Shown here in pieces: positions 8,325-16,317 of a DNA stretch of 21,938 nucleotides (positions are counted from its first letter, which is position 1; the number at the start of each line of letters is the position of its first letter). The notes below the pieces were generated by a model. The model searched no databases. It saw only the letters and a program-made list of their open reading frames with translations, and was not told the DNA's origin. Both the position numbers and the translations under genes were made by a program. Source of the stretch: an uncultured Phaeodactylibacter sp. (GTDB lineage Bacteria; Bacteroidota; Bacteroidia; Chitinophagales; Saprospiraceae); assembly GCA_913062745.1 (NCBI GenBank), contig CAJXXJ010000002.1:1-21938 (forward strand). The letters run 5' to 3'.

Positions 8325-11300
8325 GCTGTTTTAATTTCTGTCGACGGTACTACCTGATAGCGGCCGGACAGTCGGGGTTGAAGGAATACCAGGGTGCGCA
8401 GTACAGCCAGCGCTTCGGCTTCTGAGCCATAGCTAAGCGGCTTGCCCTTCACTTTAAGGGCCCGAAGCTGGCCCTGGCTGGCGATTACGAATCGCAAGTC
8501 TTCGGTTTTTACCAGTTTTTGGGGCTCCTGGCGCCGCTGTGTTTGCCGTCTTCCAGCCGCAGAACGGGCTACCGCATTGCCGGCTGCGAACTGCTCGTAC
8601 TCATCCGGATTTAGGCTCCCGAGTTCACTGCTGTCTGAATCTACAAAAGCGTCGGGGCCGTCAATAATCAATTGCTCAAAGCGGTAAGCACGGGCAGCGG
8701 AAGCGCCAGCATCCCCAGTGGTGGAAAGGGCGACGCTGCCTTCCACCCGCCGGCCGGATTGCATGCGCTCAAAGGAACGCCGGCTCAACTTTTGGCTGTC
8801 GCTGAGCTGCAAGAATTCGGCAGGCGCGAAGAATTCCCGGATAGGCTTTACGGGCCGGGAAGCATCCCCTTCGTACTGGTCGATCCGGAATTGGAAAGCC
8901 TGAAAATCATTGGGCCGCTCGTTGCCAATTTTTGAAAAGCGTATGCCCAAGGGTAGCCGGTCCTGACGGATACTCAATTGTCCGGCCGGATGGAGGATGA
9001 GCGACTCCTCAGGCAGTTCCCGGAAGGATACCTGTAACTCAGAGGTGGAGGGTAGGCTAGCCTCCCAGTTACGAGTATCGCGCAGCACTTCCAGCAACAG
9101 CGGGAGCGCCGGCCGCGGAGGCAGCAGCTTCTTCTCGCGGCGGCCAAACCGCTTGTTAACCCGAACTTTTACCTTTACCAGTACTACCTTGAAGCTTGCA
9201 CGGCCTTTGATGTGCCAGGGGTTAGGCCCGGATAGGGAGCCTTTTAAGTTGATGCTGAGGATTTCCCGGCTTCCGAGCATAACCGCAAGGCGCGCGCCTA
9301 CCTCTACAATGAAAAAGAAGGGGTTGAAACGGAAAAGTGCATCAAGATAAAGGTAGCCGATGACCTCGAACCCTTTGACTTTAAAATAGAAATCGACGCT
9401 TGCACCAAACTGCACCGTATTGGGCGTCACTGCAAAGTAGGCCAGCATGGTCAGCCGGGGGTTGTCGGTAGGCAGCAGGTTGATCGTAATACGCTTCAGT
9501 GGCCTTCTGATACCGCGCAGCGGCGGGGGTTTGAAGGCCGGATGAAAACCACCAACGGAGAAAATAAAGTTTGGGTTGTCACCCCAGTTGATCGCGAAGT
9601 ACATCTGACCTTCTATGCGATACTTTTCCAAATTTGAATCGAACAGTGTGGCGGAAAAAAACATTTCGCCCTTTTCGAAGTCAACTGCCCCTATAAAATT
9701 AGCCTGAAGGTTTACAATCGGCGCTATCTTGTCCGGAAGCTGCACCCGTATCACCCCAAGTATAGCCAGTAAGACAGGGTCCGGTACCTGTATGATGAGC
9801 CCCAGCTCTACGGAGATCAAAGTAGGCGTCCCCCAGCCAATAATGCCCATCAGGCCAAAGGTATAGCGCCCTTCGGCTACCGGGAAAAACTGGTTCAGGT
9901 CCGAGATAATGCGTGGTGCCTCCGCGATGGGGTCATCCGGGAACATGACCGCGTCGATAGCATTAGTGCGTACGCCAACCGCCAATGCGTCAACATTCAT
10001 GCCGCGGTTGATGGCGATGAGGCCGCCCACGCCGTTGAGGGTAAAGCCAAAACCCAGCTGAATCGGCTTAAATTCCGCAGTAATTAACAGCAGGAAGGAG
10101 AACCCAGGGCTGCCATCGGGTTTTTTAGTCTGTATGATACCGATGGCTTTGACGGCGACCGTTTGCTTAATGACCAGCTCGGCCACACCAGCATACTCCC
10201 CTTTTTCAAAGTCGAAGAACAGATAGCCACCGCCCTTCATGGTTGGTGTCTCCAGCGATAAGCCGAGGCCGTTGGGCGGTTTGAAGCCGAGGTCGAAGTC
10301 CATAGGCCCCAAATTGCCGCCGCTGCTTTGATAAGAAAGCAAGGCACGGATGCCCATGTTTTCCACTACGGCGGTAAAGGGGCCGAGCAGAAGCTTGACT
10401 TCTGTACCGAGCGGGATATCAAAAGCGGGCGGCTGGCCGGGCTCCAAAACTGGTTTTACTCCCAGCGATATACCCATGACTTCTACCGGCCCGAGGTCGA
10501 TGTGGGCCGGGATGTCGATTTCCAGTCCTGCTGCCCCGCGGAAATAAATCCCTTGCAGGCTGCTCCAGCCAATCAGCAAATCGAAAACTGCTGCGATTCC
10601 ATCTTTTGGCAGCAAATTATTCAGGAAGCCGTCTCCCCCGGCATTTTTGATCAAAATGCGCCCTTCCTGCAGGTCCAGCTCAGTAATCAGCTCTGTTTTT
10701 TCGCCGGTGGCGATGCGTACGCCCGTCCTGGCGGAGAAGGATTTGAGGTCCAACTTATTGCCGTTCGCACTACCCAGCAAGGTGATACGGTCAGCACTAG
10801 ATGGAGCCGCAGCCCGGAGCCCCAGCAGAACCTGCCCGGCTTTATCCACTGCTGAAAGGGTAAGGCCCGCCCGGCCGGCTTGTACCTCAACTTGCACGCC
10901 TCCCCGAAGTGTGAGTGTAGCTTGTAGCAGCAGTAGGAGCGAAAACCTGGTGGTGGACACCAGCCCCTCTTCTATCTCTCCGCTTGCCTCTCCTTCCGGT
11001 ACGGCTTTTATGCCGTGTTTAGGGTGCTCAGCTGTCCCTTCAAACAAGGAAAGGATAAAACTCAGGTTGGCGCTCATGTCGGCCGTACCCACTTTAAGAA
11101 TAGGAACTGTCAGTGTTTTTTCCTCCTTATCCAGTTTTGCTTCGTCTACCGGGAAACCCTTTTCCTTTTGCACATTCAGCCATTCTCCTAAATGGTAGAG
11201 CAGGAAGGGGTGCCGTTCTTTAAATGCCTCATTCCCCCACTGATGGCCGGCTTCGGAAAAGACAGCGGCCGGATCGGTAAAGAAAGCAGGCAGCCGCTCC

Positions 11301-11728
11301 CAGGCAATCGGCTGCTCGCCGTAGATTGGGTCCGACTCGTGGAAAGGTGTATCCTCGTCCAGCTCGAAGCGTATCCACCCCAGCATACTGGCCAGATGGT
11401 AGAACCCGGCCCAGTTAGTGCGCAGGTAGTCCGCAATGAGGTAGTCATTGAAGCGGCGGGGGAAGTCTTCCTCTTCCTCCGTGATGAGGTCGCTGAGGTC
11501 CAGCTGCTGTATAGAGCTCACCAGGCTCCTGATAGCCTGTATTTGCTGTGGCAGCTCGGCATTGCCGATATCGGAGGGCAATTCCGGGAGGCGGCTTTTG
11601 ATCTCGTTCACGACTCCGTTGGAGTACATACGGTTGAGTACGCCGAGATAATTGGAGGGATGGTAAATTTTCAGCATCTCCTCCAGCAACCGCTGAAGCG
11701 TGGAGGGTTCTTGTGTGGTGGCAGGCAT
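8321..11728 (-). CDS. DUF6603-like large beta-rich protein, 1135 aa (first gene of operon)
   Basis: The ATG at 11728 (MPATTQEPSTLQRLLEEMLK) opens a helical N-terminal part of about 220 residues. Residues about 230-890 follow, dominated by alternating hydrophobic and polar beta strands and Gly-rich turns, for example LGLSLETPTMKGGGYLFFDF (about 482) and FGFTLNGVGGLIAINRGMNV (about 555). This pattern resembles proteins annotated with DUF6603; that assignment is from memory. A basic patch, VNKRFGRREKKLLPPRP, near residue 860 ends the strand-rich part. The C-terminal part of about 250 residues is mixed. There is no signal peptide, lipobox or clear transmembrane helix, so the protein is probably cytoplasmic or exported by a non-Sec route. 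It is the promoter-proximal gene, and its stop overlaps the next start by 4 nt. A role as a beta-sheet scaffold or lipid-binding groove is possible but speculative. Confidence 0.93.
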   Translation of the reverse strand: MPATTQEPSTLQRLLEEMLKIYHPSNYLGVLNRMYSNGVVNEIKSRLPELPSDIGNAELPQQIQAIRSLVSSIQQLDLSDLITEEEEDFPRRFNDYLIADYLRTNWAGFYHLASMLGWIRFELDEDTPFHESDPIYGEQPIAWERLPAFFTDPAAVFSEAGHQWGNEAFKERHPFLLYHLGEWLNVQKEKGFPVDEAKLDKEEKTLTVPILKVGTADMSANLSFILSLFEGTAEHPKHGIKAVPEGEASGEIEEGLVSTTRFSLLLLLQATLTLRGGVQVEVQAGRAGLTLSAVDKAGQVLLGLRAAAPSSADRITLLGSANGNKLDLKSFSARTGVRIATGEKTELITELDLQEGRILIKNAGGDGFLNNLLPKDGIAAVFDLLIGWSSLQGIYFRGAAGLEIDIPAHIDLGPVEVMGISLGVKPVLEPGQPPAFDIPLGTEVKLLLGPFTAVVENMGIRALLSYQSSGGNLGPMDFDLGFKPPNGLGLSLETPTMKGGGYLFFDFEKGEYAGVAELVIKQTVAVKAIGIIQTKKPDGSPGFSFLLLITAEFKPIQLGFGFTLNGVGGLIAINRGMNVDALAVGVRTNAIDAVMFPDDPIAEAPRIISDLNQFFPVAEGRYTFGLMGIIGWGTPTLISVELGLIIQVPDPVLLAILGVIRVQLPDKIAPIVNLQANFIGAVDFEKGEMFFSATLFDSNLEKYRIEGQMYFAINWGDNPNFIFSVGGFHPAFKPPPLRGIRRPLKRITINLLPTDNPRLTMLAYFAVTPNTVQFGASVDFYFKVKGFEVIGYLYLDALFRFNPFFFIVEVGARLAVMLGSREILSINLKGSLSGPNPWHIKGRASFKVVLVKVKVRVNKRFGRREKKLLPPRPALPLLLEVLRDTRNWEASLPSTSELQVSFRELPEESLILHPAGQLSIRQDRLPLGIRFSKIGNERPNDFQAFQFRIDQYEGDASRPVKPIREFFAPAEFLQLSDSQKLSRRSFERMQSGRRVEGSVALSTTGDAGASAARAYRFEQLIIDGPDAFVDSDSSELGSLNPDEYEQFAAGNAVARSAAGRRQTQRRQEPQKLVKTEDLRFVIASQGQLRALKVKGKPLSYGSEAEALAVLRTLVFLQPRLSGRYQVVPSTEIKTA

Positions 11729-11740
11729 GAGAATGGCTGT

Positions 11741-11809
11741 TTAAGGGTGAGCAATACAGCCACAGTGACATAAGAAGGAATTGCCGTAAACGGCATTCGG
11801 TGAGGTCAT
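11741..11809 (-). CDS. Possible 22-aa leader peptide upstream of giant-protein operon
   Basis: A short frame starts at ATG 11809, ends at TAA 11741-11743 and encodes MTSPNAVYGNSFLCHCGC followed by IAHP. It ends 12 nt before the start of the DUF6603-like gene and contains three cysteines in the CHCGC cluster. It could be a translated leader or simply chance. No codon-use or homology argument is available, and no strong ribosome binding site precedes it. Confidence 0.15.
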   Translation of the reverse strand: MTSPNAVYGNSFLCHCGCIAHP

Positions 11810-11873
11810 GGTTGTTGGGTTTATAGGTGTTGTTCAGAACGGGGAAGGGTAGCCCCGATGGTAAAATCAATGA

Positions 11874-11905
11874 CTAAATTAAGTTATATTCTGAGGAGAA
11901 GCAAC
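11874..11905 (-). promoter_or_regulatory. Candidate Bacteroidota-type promoter for giant-protein operon
   Basis: On the minus strand GTTG (11902-11905) and TAATTTAG (11874-11881) are separated by exactly 20 nt. The Bacteroidota housekeeping promoter has a -33 TTTG and a -7 TAnnTTTG with about this spacing, so each half has one mismatch. The predicted transcription start lies near 11867, giving a leader of about 140 nt. It is the best such pair I found upstream of the operon. Confidence 0.35.
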
Positions 11906-11995
11906 CTGAGCTGCTAAAATTTTGCATTTTTTGACGCCACTGCACTTCCAGTTTGCTTACCCGGCTCGCGACACCACCAAAGTATAGCCTGTCGT

Positions 11996-12026
11996 ATAAA
12001 AAGCAAGAGGCCACCTGAGTGGCCTC
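11996..12026 (-). terminator. Intrinsic terminator of lipoprotein gene
   Basis: On the minus strand a perfect 8-bp stem GAGGCCAC/GTGGCCTC with a 4-nt TCAG loop (12007-12026) is followed by TTGCTTTTTATA. It lies 28 nt past the stop of the lipoprotein gene and precedes the candidate operon promoter. It therefore separates the lipoprotein transcript from the giant-protein operon. Confidence 0.85.
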
Positions 12027-12054
12027 CGTATTATTCCCGGAAAGAGTCGGCGTT

Positions 12055-13038
12055 TTAGTCCACCCGCTCAAAGATAAGGGACCCGCCGGCCGCTCCGATA
12101 GCGGTGTATTCCAGCGTATCGTAATCTGCGCGCAGCACTAAATTGCACTGTGCGTCAAATTCGCCTTTTTCAATAAAGCAGAAGCCTTCGGGTGCGGTAC
12201 CGGTCACGGCGCAGGCGTCCGACTGACAGCCCGGGTCCGCTTCAATTGTGGAGGTATAGCTGAGGCGCTGATTGGTATAGTGCCGCATCTGATCTCCCTC
12301 AATGATAATCTCGTAGCCTTCATCTGAAACAGAGCGCCACCCCCCCTGCATGACCGGCAGCAGGTTGGAAAGGGGGAAGCTCAGAGACATTTCCACCACA
12401 ACCGGGTCAATTTCCTGCAGGGCTTCGCTATCACTGCTGAGTATGGTTTCCCCCAGCATGTCAGCCGGCACCTGTGCATTTGCCGGTGGCTCGAAGCGCA
12501 GCCCCAGATTGTTATTGAACTGTCCGCCTTTCCAATTGCTGACGTAGCCGCCGTAGTCCCAGCCGAAGCCGTAGAGCTCGAACGCCTGGCCATTAGCGGC
12601 CTGCACCTCAGACAGTTTGGAACCGATAGTGATGCCTTCCTTTGTAGCCCAGTCAGTCGCCCCATCTGCTCCGGTGATGCGGATGAAGGAGGGGCGATCT
12701 TTGTCCAGTTCCTCATCCCAGTAGATTTCCAGCCGGTTGCGGTCTTGTTCGGGGAAGACCATGATGCCCGGCCCAAACATGCCCTCAGCGAGGTACACGG
12801 AATCGGCTTTCGCCAAATCGCCGTAGGCCTCCATCACCTCCGCTTTGGATGAGCGGTTTAGCTCGATGAGCCCTACCCGCTCGCCGGGGTCAATGCTATA
12901 GTCGTAACGAGGATCCTGTACTTCGGTACTGTCTGTAGTTGCGGCTTCCGTTTTGTCTGCGGAACCACCGGGCTGACAGGCAGGCAAAGCAAAGAACAGA
13001 GCCGCTACCAGCGAAAGCAGTAATAATTGGTTTTTCAT
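12055..13038 (-). CDS. Lipoprotein of unknown function, 327 aa
   Basis: The chosen start, ATG at 13038, gives a clean lipoprotein signal peptide: MKNQLLLLSLVAALFFALPA then Cys21, in a lipobox ALPAC. The longer frame from 13098 would put 20 residues before it and would translate a terminator hairpin. After a Ser/Thr/Asp/Glu-rich linker, a folded part of about 285 residues follows. Its conserved-looking block GITIGSKLSEVQAANGQAFE then YGFGWDYGGYVSNW (about residues 135-170) resembles unnamed Bacteroidota proteins I recall only as hypothetical. Near the C-terminus four cysteines (GCQSDAC, GFC, AQC) could form disulfides, which fits a periplasmic or surface location. It is followed by its own intrinsic terminator and preceded by that of the protease gene, so it is probably monocistronic or depends on readthrough. 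Function is unknown. Confidence 0.88.
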   Translation of the reverse strand: MKNQLLLLSLVAALFFALPACQPGGSADKTEAATTDSTEVQDPRYDYSIDPGERVGLIELNRSSKAEVMEAYGDLAKADSVYLAEGMFGPGIMVFPEQDRNRLEIYWDEELDKDRPSFIRITGADGATDWATKEGITIGSKLSEVQAANGQAFELYGFGWDYGGYVSNWKGGQFNNNLGLRFEPPANAQVPADMLGETILSSDSEALQEIDPVVVEMSLSFPLSNLLPVMQGGWRSVSDEGYEIIIEGDQMRHYTNQRLSYTSTIEADPGCQSDACAVTGTAPEGFCFIEKGEFDAQCNLVLRADYDTLEYTAIGAAGGSLIFERVD

Positions 13039-13055
13039 ATTTTCGAATGGTTGTA

Positions 13056-13086
13056 TAAAAAAAGAGCAGGGCAAAAAACCCCGCTC
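13056..13086 (-). terminator. Intrinsic terminator of tricorn-like protease gene
   Basis: On the minus strand GAGCGGGG and CCCTGCTC (13064-13071 and 13079-13086) form an 8-bp stem with one G-U wobble around a TTTTTTG loop. Seven T's follow (13057-13063). The wobble pairs only in the minus-strand RNA, which supports the direction. It lies about 36 nt past the protease stop and only about 18 nt before the lipoprotein start. Confidence 0.85.
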
Positions 13087-13122
13087 GAAATTACACATTA
13101 TACCAAAATATTTTTTCGCTTA

Positions 13123-16100
13123 TTAACGGCCCATTTCTTTCAGGAGCTGCTCCACTGCTGCTTTAAGCTGAGGGTCTTCCCCGTTTGCTTTGCTCGCGGG
13201 CGGCTGCTCTACGATGATATCCGGTACGGCCGGGCCGTGCTCCATATTTTCACCGGTAGCTTTGACGTACCAGGCCCGGAAAGGCATACGCACAAAGGAG
13301 CCATCTACGAGCCGCTGCCCGCTTGTGGAGATAACAGCCCCAAAGGTAGGCTGCCCTACGAGCGTGCCCAGGCCCAGTGTTTTGTAGGCATGGGAGAAAA
13401 TCTCTGCATTGGAGTAGCTGTTTTCATTGCAAAGCGCCACAGAGGGCTTAGTCAGAGCAGAGAAAGGCAGGCGCTCGCCGTAGGGGTAATTTTCCCGGAA
13501 GGACTTGTTTTCCTTATCCAGGTTCTCCACTGCGCCACGGGGAACGGTATAGGCATGCTGCCGCACATTGAGCACAGTCATCAGCATATCTGTAGTCCAG
13601 CCACCGCCGTTGTAGCGCACATCGATGACGATGCCGTCCTTGCCCAAGCCACTCGCCATAAGCTCTCGTTCGAAGCGCTCGAAGCTCGGCCAGTTCATGC
13701 CCTGTATGTGAATGTACCCCAGCTTGCCACCGGAATACTCCTCTGTCAGCTGCTTGCGCATATCCACCCAGGCTTCATAGCGCTCTGTACGCAGGCTGCC
13801 GGTGGGGCGTATAACGACCTCCCGCTCTTCGCCATCCCTGTCAGCTACCAGCAGCAGCACCCGCTCGCCGGCAGTGCCCTGCAGCAGCTCGTAGAAATTG
13901 CGGCTTGCATCCAGCGCTTCGCCGTTTACCGCCAAGATCACTTCGCCTTCCTCCAGCTTACTGTCCGAGCGGTCAGCCGGGCTTTCCGGCAGCACATAGG
14001 CAATGCGATAACCCCCTTCGGCTGCTTCCACCTCTACGCCCAGCAGGCCGGTGCGGTCCCGCTGCGTCTCTTCAGGGTCATCCCCGTACAACCCCATATG
14101 GCTGGCATCAAGCTGTCCCAGCATTTCATTGACCATATCGCGGAAGTCCTGCGTAGTCGAAGCCGCCAGGACGCGGTCCTCATACTGATTGCGCAGCGCT
14201 TCCCAATCTCTGCCGTGGAATTGTGGGTCGTAGAATCCCATCTTCAGCGCACGCCAGGCTTCGTTAAATACCTGCTTCCGCTCTGCCGGGTAGTCCACAG
14301 CCATTTCGGCACGGAACGGAAGACCGGTAACTTTACCTTTGTCTATATCCAATTTGGCCAGGCTGCCCCGGCTGAGGAAGTACAACATTTTACCCTTTTC
14401 GCCCCATTGCAGGCCGCCCAGTGGCTTGTCTTCTATCAGGGTTTTGAGGTCACTGCCATCCCATTTCACGGAGTGGTAATTGCTGGGGCCGCTGCCTGCA
14501 CCCCTGCCACCGTTATTGACGGAAAAAAAGAAGGTTTCGCCATCTTCGGAGACAGCCAGATCTCCTTCATTGCCCGGCAGGCGCGTAACCTGTACGAGGC
14601 GCTCGTGAATGTCTTCAAAGTCAATCTCAACGGCCTGCTCTGTACTGTCTTTATTTGCCTTCTCCTCTTCCATCATTTCCAGCTCCTCCCAGTCACGCTG
14701 GGTTTTTTCCCAGTCCGATTTCCGCAACCATACGAACCACACATCGGTATCGCCATTATTGCGGTTGGACAAAAAGCCAAGCTTGCTGCCGTCGGCACTC
14801 CAGACCGGGCTGCGGTCACTGCGCGGGTGCAGGCTGACGTTAACGGGATCCCCGCTGCCATCCGCTGCATGAATGTAGATTTCCCGGTTGAAGTTAAGGT
14901 CCGGCATACTGTAAGCCAGCCACTGGCCGTCCGGGCTCCAGCTTATATCGGAGGGCGTAGCCCAGCCGTCAAGCAAGGTCTGTTGGTTGCTGATGCTTCC
15001 GGTAGAGTCGATGTCTGCCACGATCAGCTTGCCCCGGCCCTGCAGCATGGCAATTTTGCTGCGGTCGGGAGAGAGGGTAAAACCGGTTTCCTCCTCCATC
15101 GTTGTGGTCAGCGCAATTACCTCCCGCTTGAAAGTACGATAAAGGCTGGGCTCTTCCTCATCTGAAGAGCGGAGCAGATAGAGGTCACTATTGCCGGCGC
15201 GGTCAGAGAGGAACAGCAAGGTGCTGTCGTTCAGCCATGCGGGAGATTGATCCCGGGCGGGCAGCTTAGTCAGGCGGGTGCTTCGCTTCTGCTCTTTGTC
15301 TTCCGGCATCACAAACAATTCGCCACGGATTTCCAGCGCTACCATTTTGTTGTCTGGAGAAAGGGCATAGCCGGATAACTCATCGGTGTATGTTTTGCGC
15401 TCCACCGGGTCAAACCGGTAGTCGCCGGTAAGCTCTACAGATAGCGGCCGGGGTGTAGCGCCAGCTTTGGCATCCATGACGAAGACCTGCGCACCCTGCG
15501 CAAACACGACGGTGCTGCCGTCTGCGCTCAGGTCGAAGTAGCGGATACCTTCATCGGCAAAACTGGTTAGGGCTTCCGCCTGCTCTTCATCCTGGCTCAT
15601 TTTCATCCGGTAAAGGTTGTACCGCTTGTTGCGGGCGCTGAGGAAGTAAAGCTTATTGTCCGGCCCCCAGTCAGGATATACGTCCTGCCCTTCGAATTCG
15701 GTAATCTGCCGGTAGCTGTCTTCTTTTGTGTCGTACACCCAGATTTGGCGGTTGGCCGGGCCCTTATAGGCTTCACGTACTACCCGGCAGTTGCCGCGCA
15801 CAAAAGCGACATAACGCCCGTCCGGTGAAGGGCTGGGCATCAGCCCAAGCGCGTCCATAAGGCGTACAGGGGTACCGCCTTCCCGGCTTACTGCCATAAT
15901 TTCATCCTCCCGTTCTACCTGCGCATAGATGCGGCGGGAGGTAAAGATGATTTGCCCATCCGCCCCCCATCGCGCACTCTCGTCGCTGGCAGAGTGATAG
16001 GTCAGGCGTACGGGGCGCCCGCCGGCCGCCGGAATGGTAAAGAGGTCATCATTTCCGTATCGGTTAGACTTAAAAAGGAGCTGATCATCGAGCGGGCTCC

Positions 16101-16317
16101 ACTGCGGGTGGCTGTCGTACCCCTCGTGTATCGTCAGGCGGCGCGCTGCTCCACCGTCCGTATCCGCAACCCAGATGTCGCCCTGATAGGAAAAGGCAAC
16201 TTTGCTGCCATCGCTGTTCAAAGCAGGGTGCCGCAGTAAATTAATAGCCGTGCCAGACTGCGCAAACAGTAAACAGGGCAAGGCTAAGGCAAAAAGTAGT
16301 GGTGTAAGTTTTTTCAT
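13123..16317 (-). CDS. Exported tricorn-like S41 serine protease, 1064 aa
   Basis: The signal peptide MKKLTPLLFALALPCLLFAQ directs export, probably to the periplasm. Residues about 22-530 are TolB/PD40-type beta-propeller repeats, for example WVADTDGGAARRLTIHEGYD and SWSPDGQWLAYSMPDLNF. A charged insert lies at about 533-570 and a second propeller-like section precedes residue 660. A helical bundle domain (EAWRALKMGFYDPQFHGRDW) follows at about 675, a PDZ domain at about 755-836 and the S41 core at about 850-1040. Catalytic candidates are Ser739-His740 (LDASHMGLYGDD), Ser969 (NENSYSNAEIFSHA) and Glu1026 (MEHGPAVPDI). They align by motif and spacing with Ser745, His746, Ser965 and Glu1023 of Thermoplasma tricorn (numbers from memory), so it should be active. 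The length also matches tricorn. Tricorn trims oligopeptides; the substrate here is unknown. It is transcribed away from the esterase gene and ends in an intrinsic terminator. Confidence 0.95.
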   Translation of the reverse strand: MKKLTPLLFALALPCLLFAQSGTAINLLRHPALNSDGSKVAFSYQGDIWVADTDGGAARRLTIHEGYDSHPQWSPLDDQLLFKSNRYGNDDLFTIPAAGGRPVRLTYHSASDESARWGADGQIIFTSRRIYAQVEREDEIMAVSREGGTPVRLMDALGLMPSPSPDGRYVAFVRGNCRVVREAYKGPANRQIWVYDTKEDSYRQITEFEGQDVYPDWGPDNKLYFLSARNKRYNLYRMKMSQDEEQAEALTSFADEGIRYFDLSADGSTVVFAQGAQVFVMDAKAGATPRPLSVELTGDYRFDPVERKTYTDELSGYALSPDNKMVALEIRGELFVMPEDKEQKRSTRLTKLPARDQSPAWLNDSTLLFLSDRAGNSDLYLLRSSDEEEPSLYRTFKREVIALTTTMEEETGFTLSPDRSKIAMLQGRGKLIVADIDSTGSISNQQTLLDGWATPSDISWSPDGQWLAYSMPDLNFNREIYIHAADGSGDPVNVSLHPRSDRSPVWSADGSKLGFLSNRNNGDTDVWFVWLRKSDWEKTQRDWEELEMMEEEKANKDSTEQAVEIDFEDIHERLVQVTRLPGNEGDLAVSEDGETFFFSVNNGGRGAGSGPSNYHSVKWDGSDLKTLIEDKPLGGLQWGEKGKMLYFLSRGSLAKLDIDKGKVTGLPFRAEMAVDYPAERKQVFNEAWRALKMGFYDPQFHGRDWEALRNQYEDRVLAASTTQDFRDMVNEMLGQLDASHMGLYGDDPEETQRDRTGLLGVEVEAAEGGYRIAYVLPESPADRSDSKLEEGEVILAVNGEALDASRNFYELLQGTAGERVLLLVADRDGEEREVVIRPTGSLRTERYEAWVDMRKQLTEEYSGGKLGYIHIQGMNWPSFERFERELMASGLGKDGIVIDVRYNGGGWTTDMLMTVLNVRQHAYTVPRGAVENLDKENKSFRENYPYGERLPFSALTKPSVALCNENSYSNAEIFSHAYKTLGLGTLVGQPTFGAVISTSGQRLVDGSFVRMPFRAWYVKATGENMEHGPAVPDIIVEQPPASKANGEDPQLKAAVEQLLKEMGR

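Larger units (their letters stand above)
11729..12054. other. 326-nt intergenic region between lipoprotein gene and giant-protein operon
   Basis: Both flanking genes are on the minus strand. Reading in that direction, the region holds the intrinsic terminator of the lipoprotein gene (11996-12026), about 90 nt without recognisable elements, a candidate promoter (11874-11905) and a leader of roughly 140 nt. The leader contains a possible 22-codon ORF (11741-11809) and a weak GCCG/CGGC inverted repeat (11783-11794). The minus-strand frames crossing this region show no recognisable protein. I see no RNA gene or known riboswitch. Confidence 0.6.

Noticed and set aside
1..11728. Interpreting the giant genes as phage tail or contractile-injection genes.
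   Set aside because: No sheath, tube, baseplate, spike, ATPase or tape-measure signature is visible in the window. Size and coupling alone do not support it, so it is kept only as a guess.
11445..11870. A 141-codon minus-strand frame overlapping the start of the DUF6603-like gene and its leader.
   Set aside because: It mostly overlaps the first 280 nt of the real gene in another frame and shows no recognisable motif.
13039..13098. A 20-residue N-terminal extension of the lipoprotein, starting at ATG 13098.
   Set aside because: It would bury the lipoprotein signal peptide and translate through an intrinsic terminator hairpin. The ATG at 13038 gives a perfect lipobox.
13027..15165. A 712-codon plus-strand open frame opposite the protease gene.
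   Set aside because: It lies antisense to a convincing S41 protease with intact motifs. Its protein is compositionally odd (His, Ala, Val, Gln rich) with no domain. Long antisense frames are expected in GC-rich codon usage.
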